From Fen-1077 sp050014355 (GTDB taxonomy: Bacteria > Chloroflexota > Dehalococcoidia > Dehalococcoidales > RBG-16-60-22): DNA of 23,210 nucleotides. Below the pieces are notes generated by a model. That model made no database searches. It had not been told where the DNA came from and worked only from the letters and a program-made list of their open reading frames with translations. Positions 23,101 through 23,210 of this stretch are shown here, one piece after another. Numbering within the stretch: position 1 is the stretch's first letter; every line of letters starts with the position of its first letter. A program made the translations under genes and the position numbers. The stretch lies in contig JBEKDL010000044.1 of assembly GCA_050014355.1 (NCBI GenBank), positions 1 to 23,210 on the forward strand. Reading direction: 5' to 3'.

Positions 23101-23210
23101 GACCACAAAAGAGCAGACCAGGTTGTACATCATAAATACGGTACTGGAACGGCGGATTAGCGTTGCGGAGGCAGCACAACTTCTTGGAGTAAGCGAGCGT
23201 CACACGTGGC
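23084..23210 (+). CDS. Transposase-like HTH protein, 5' part (runs off the window)
   Basis: Forty-two residues are visible before the edge. They start MKGLTLTTKEQTRLYIINTV and continue LERRISVAEAAQLLGVSERH, a helix-turn-helix of the kind at the N terminus of ISNCY/IS1202-type transposases (TLTxKEQxRL... followed by an AAxLLGxS helix). The catalytic domain would lie beyond the window. The start is ATG 23084; only a distant CAGGGA is seen upstream, and the codon lies in a hairpin loop. An HTH regulator of another kind cannot be excluded from this fragment. If it is a transposase, an insertion sequence begins between kdpD and here. Confidence 0.6.
   Translation, partial: MKGLTLTTKEQTRLYIINTVLERRISVAEAAQLLGVSERHTW

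Overview
The window looks like a piece of chromosome from an anaerobic bacterium, most likely a Chloroflexota relative of the Dehalococcoidia. This is an inference from gene content and style: a 7TM-PAS histidine kinase, molybdopterin genes beside dnaN, a branched-chain-type ABC cassette tied to a URO-D/corrinoid-type methyltransferase, C_GCAxxG_C_C redox proteins, and a kdp operon whose KdpD lacks a kinase. No rRNA, tRNA or CRISPR array was recognised.

Layout. (1) 1-3246: a gene-poor left edge, a membrane histidine kinase and rdgB, overlapping and probably co-transcribed. (2) 3247-4498: mostly non-coding, with an intrinsic terminator, a 13-bp GNRA-capped hairpin and a small lipoprotein gene on the minus strand. 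(3) 4499-7231: moaA-moaC (first step of molybdenum cofactor synthesis) and dnaN (sliding clamp), all plus strand. (4) 7232-16019: an accessory block. A LysR regulator and a C_GCAxxG_C_C protein run leftward; livK-livH-livM-livG-livF, a URO-D-family methyltransferase and a second C_GCAxxG_C_C protein run rightward. The two C_GCAxxG_C_C paralogues lie inverted at the two ends. A 16-bp palindrome inside a larger dyad sits in the divergent regulatory region. (5) 16020-16110: an orphan copy of the last codons of dnaN followed by a strong terminator. (6) 16210-22783: a kdp potassium-uptake operon (small membrane ORF, kdpF, damaged kdpA, kdpB, kdpC, kinase-less kdpD). (7) 23084 to the right edge: the start of a transposase-like gene.

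How the genes may work together. The block in (4) reads as one substrate module: a lipoprotein receptor and ABC permease import a small compound, a URO-D-type protein handles it (perhaps moving a methyl group), cysteine-rich proteins supply a redox function, and LysR controls the set. The most notable points are the second dnaN tail with terminator 8.8 kb downstream of the real dnaN, which suggests the block was inserted at the dnaN 3' end; the in-frame LivF-methyltransferase fusion with a strong internal ribosome site; and a kdp operon with two frameshifting deletions in kdpA and no kinase domain in KdpD.
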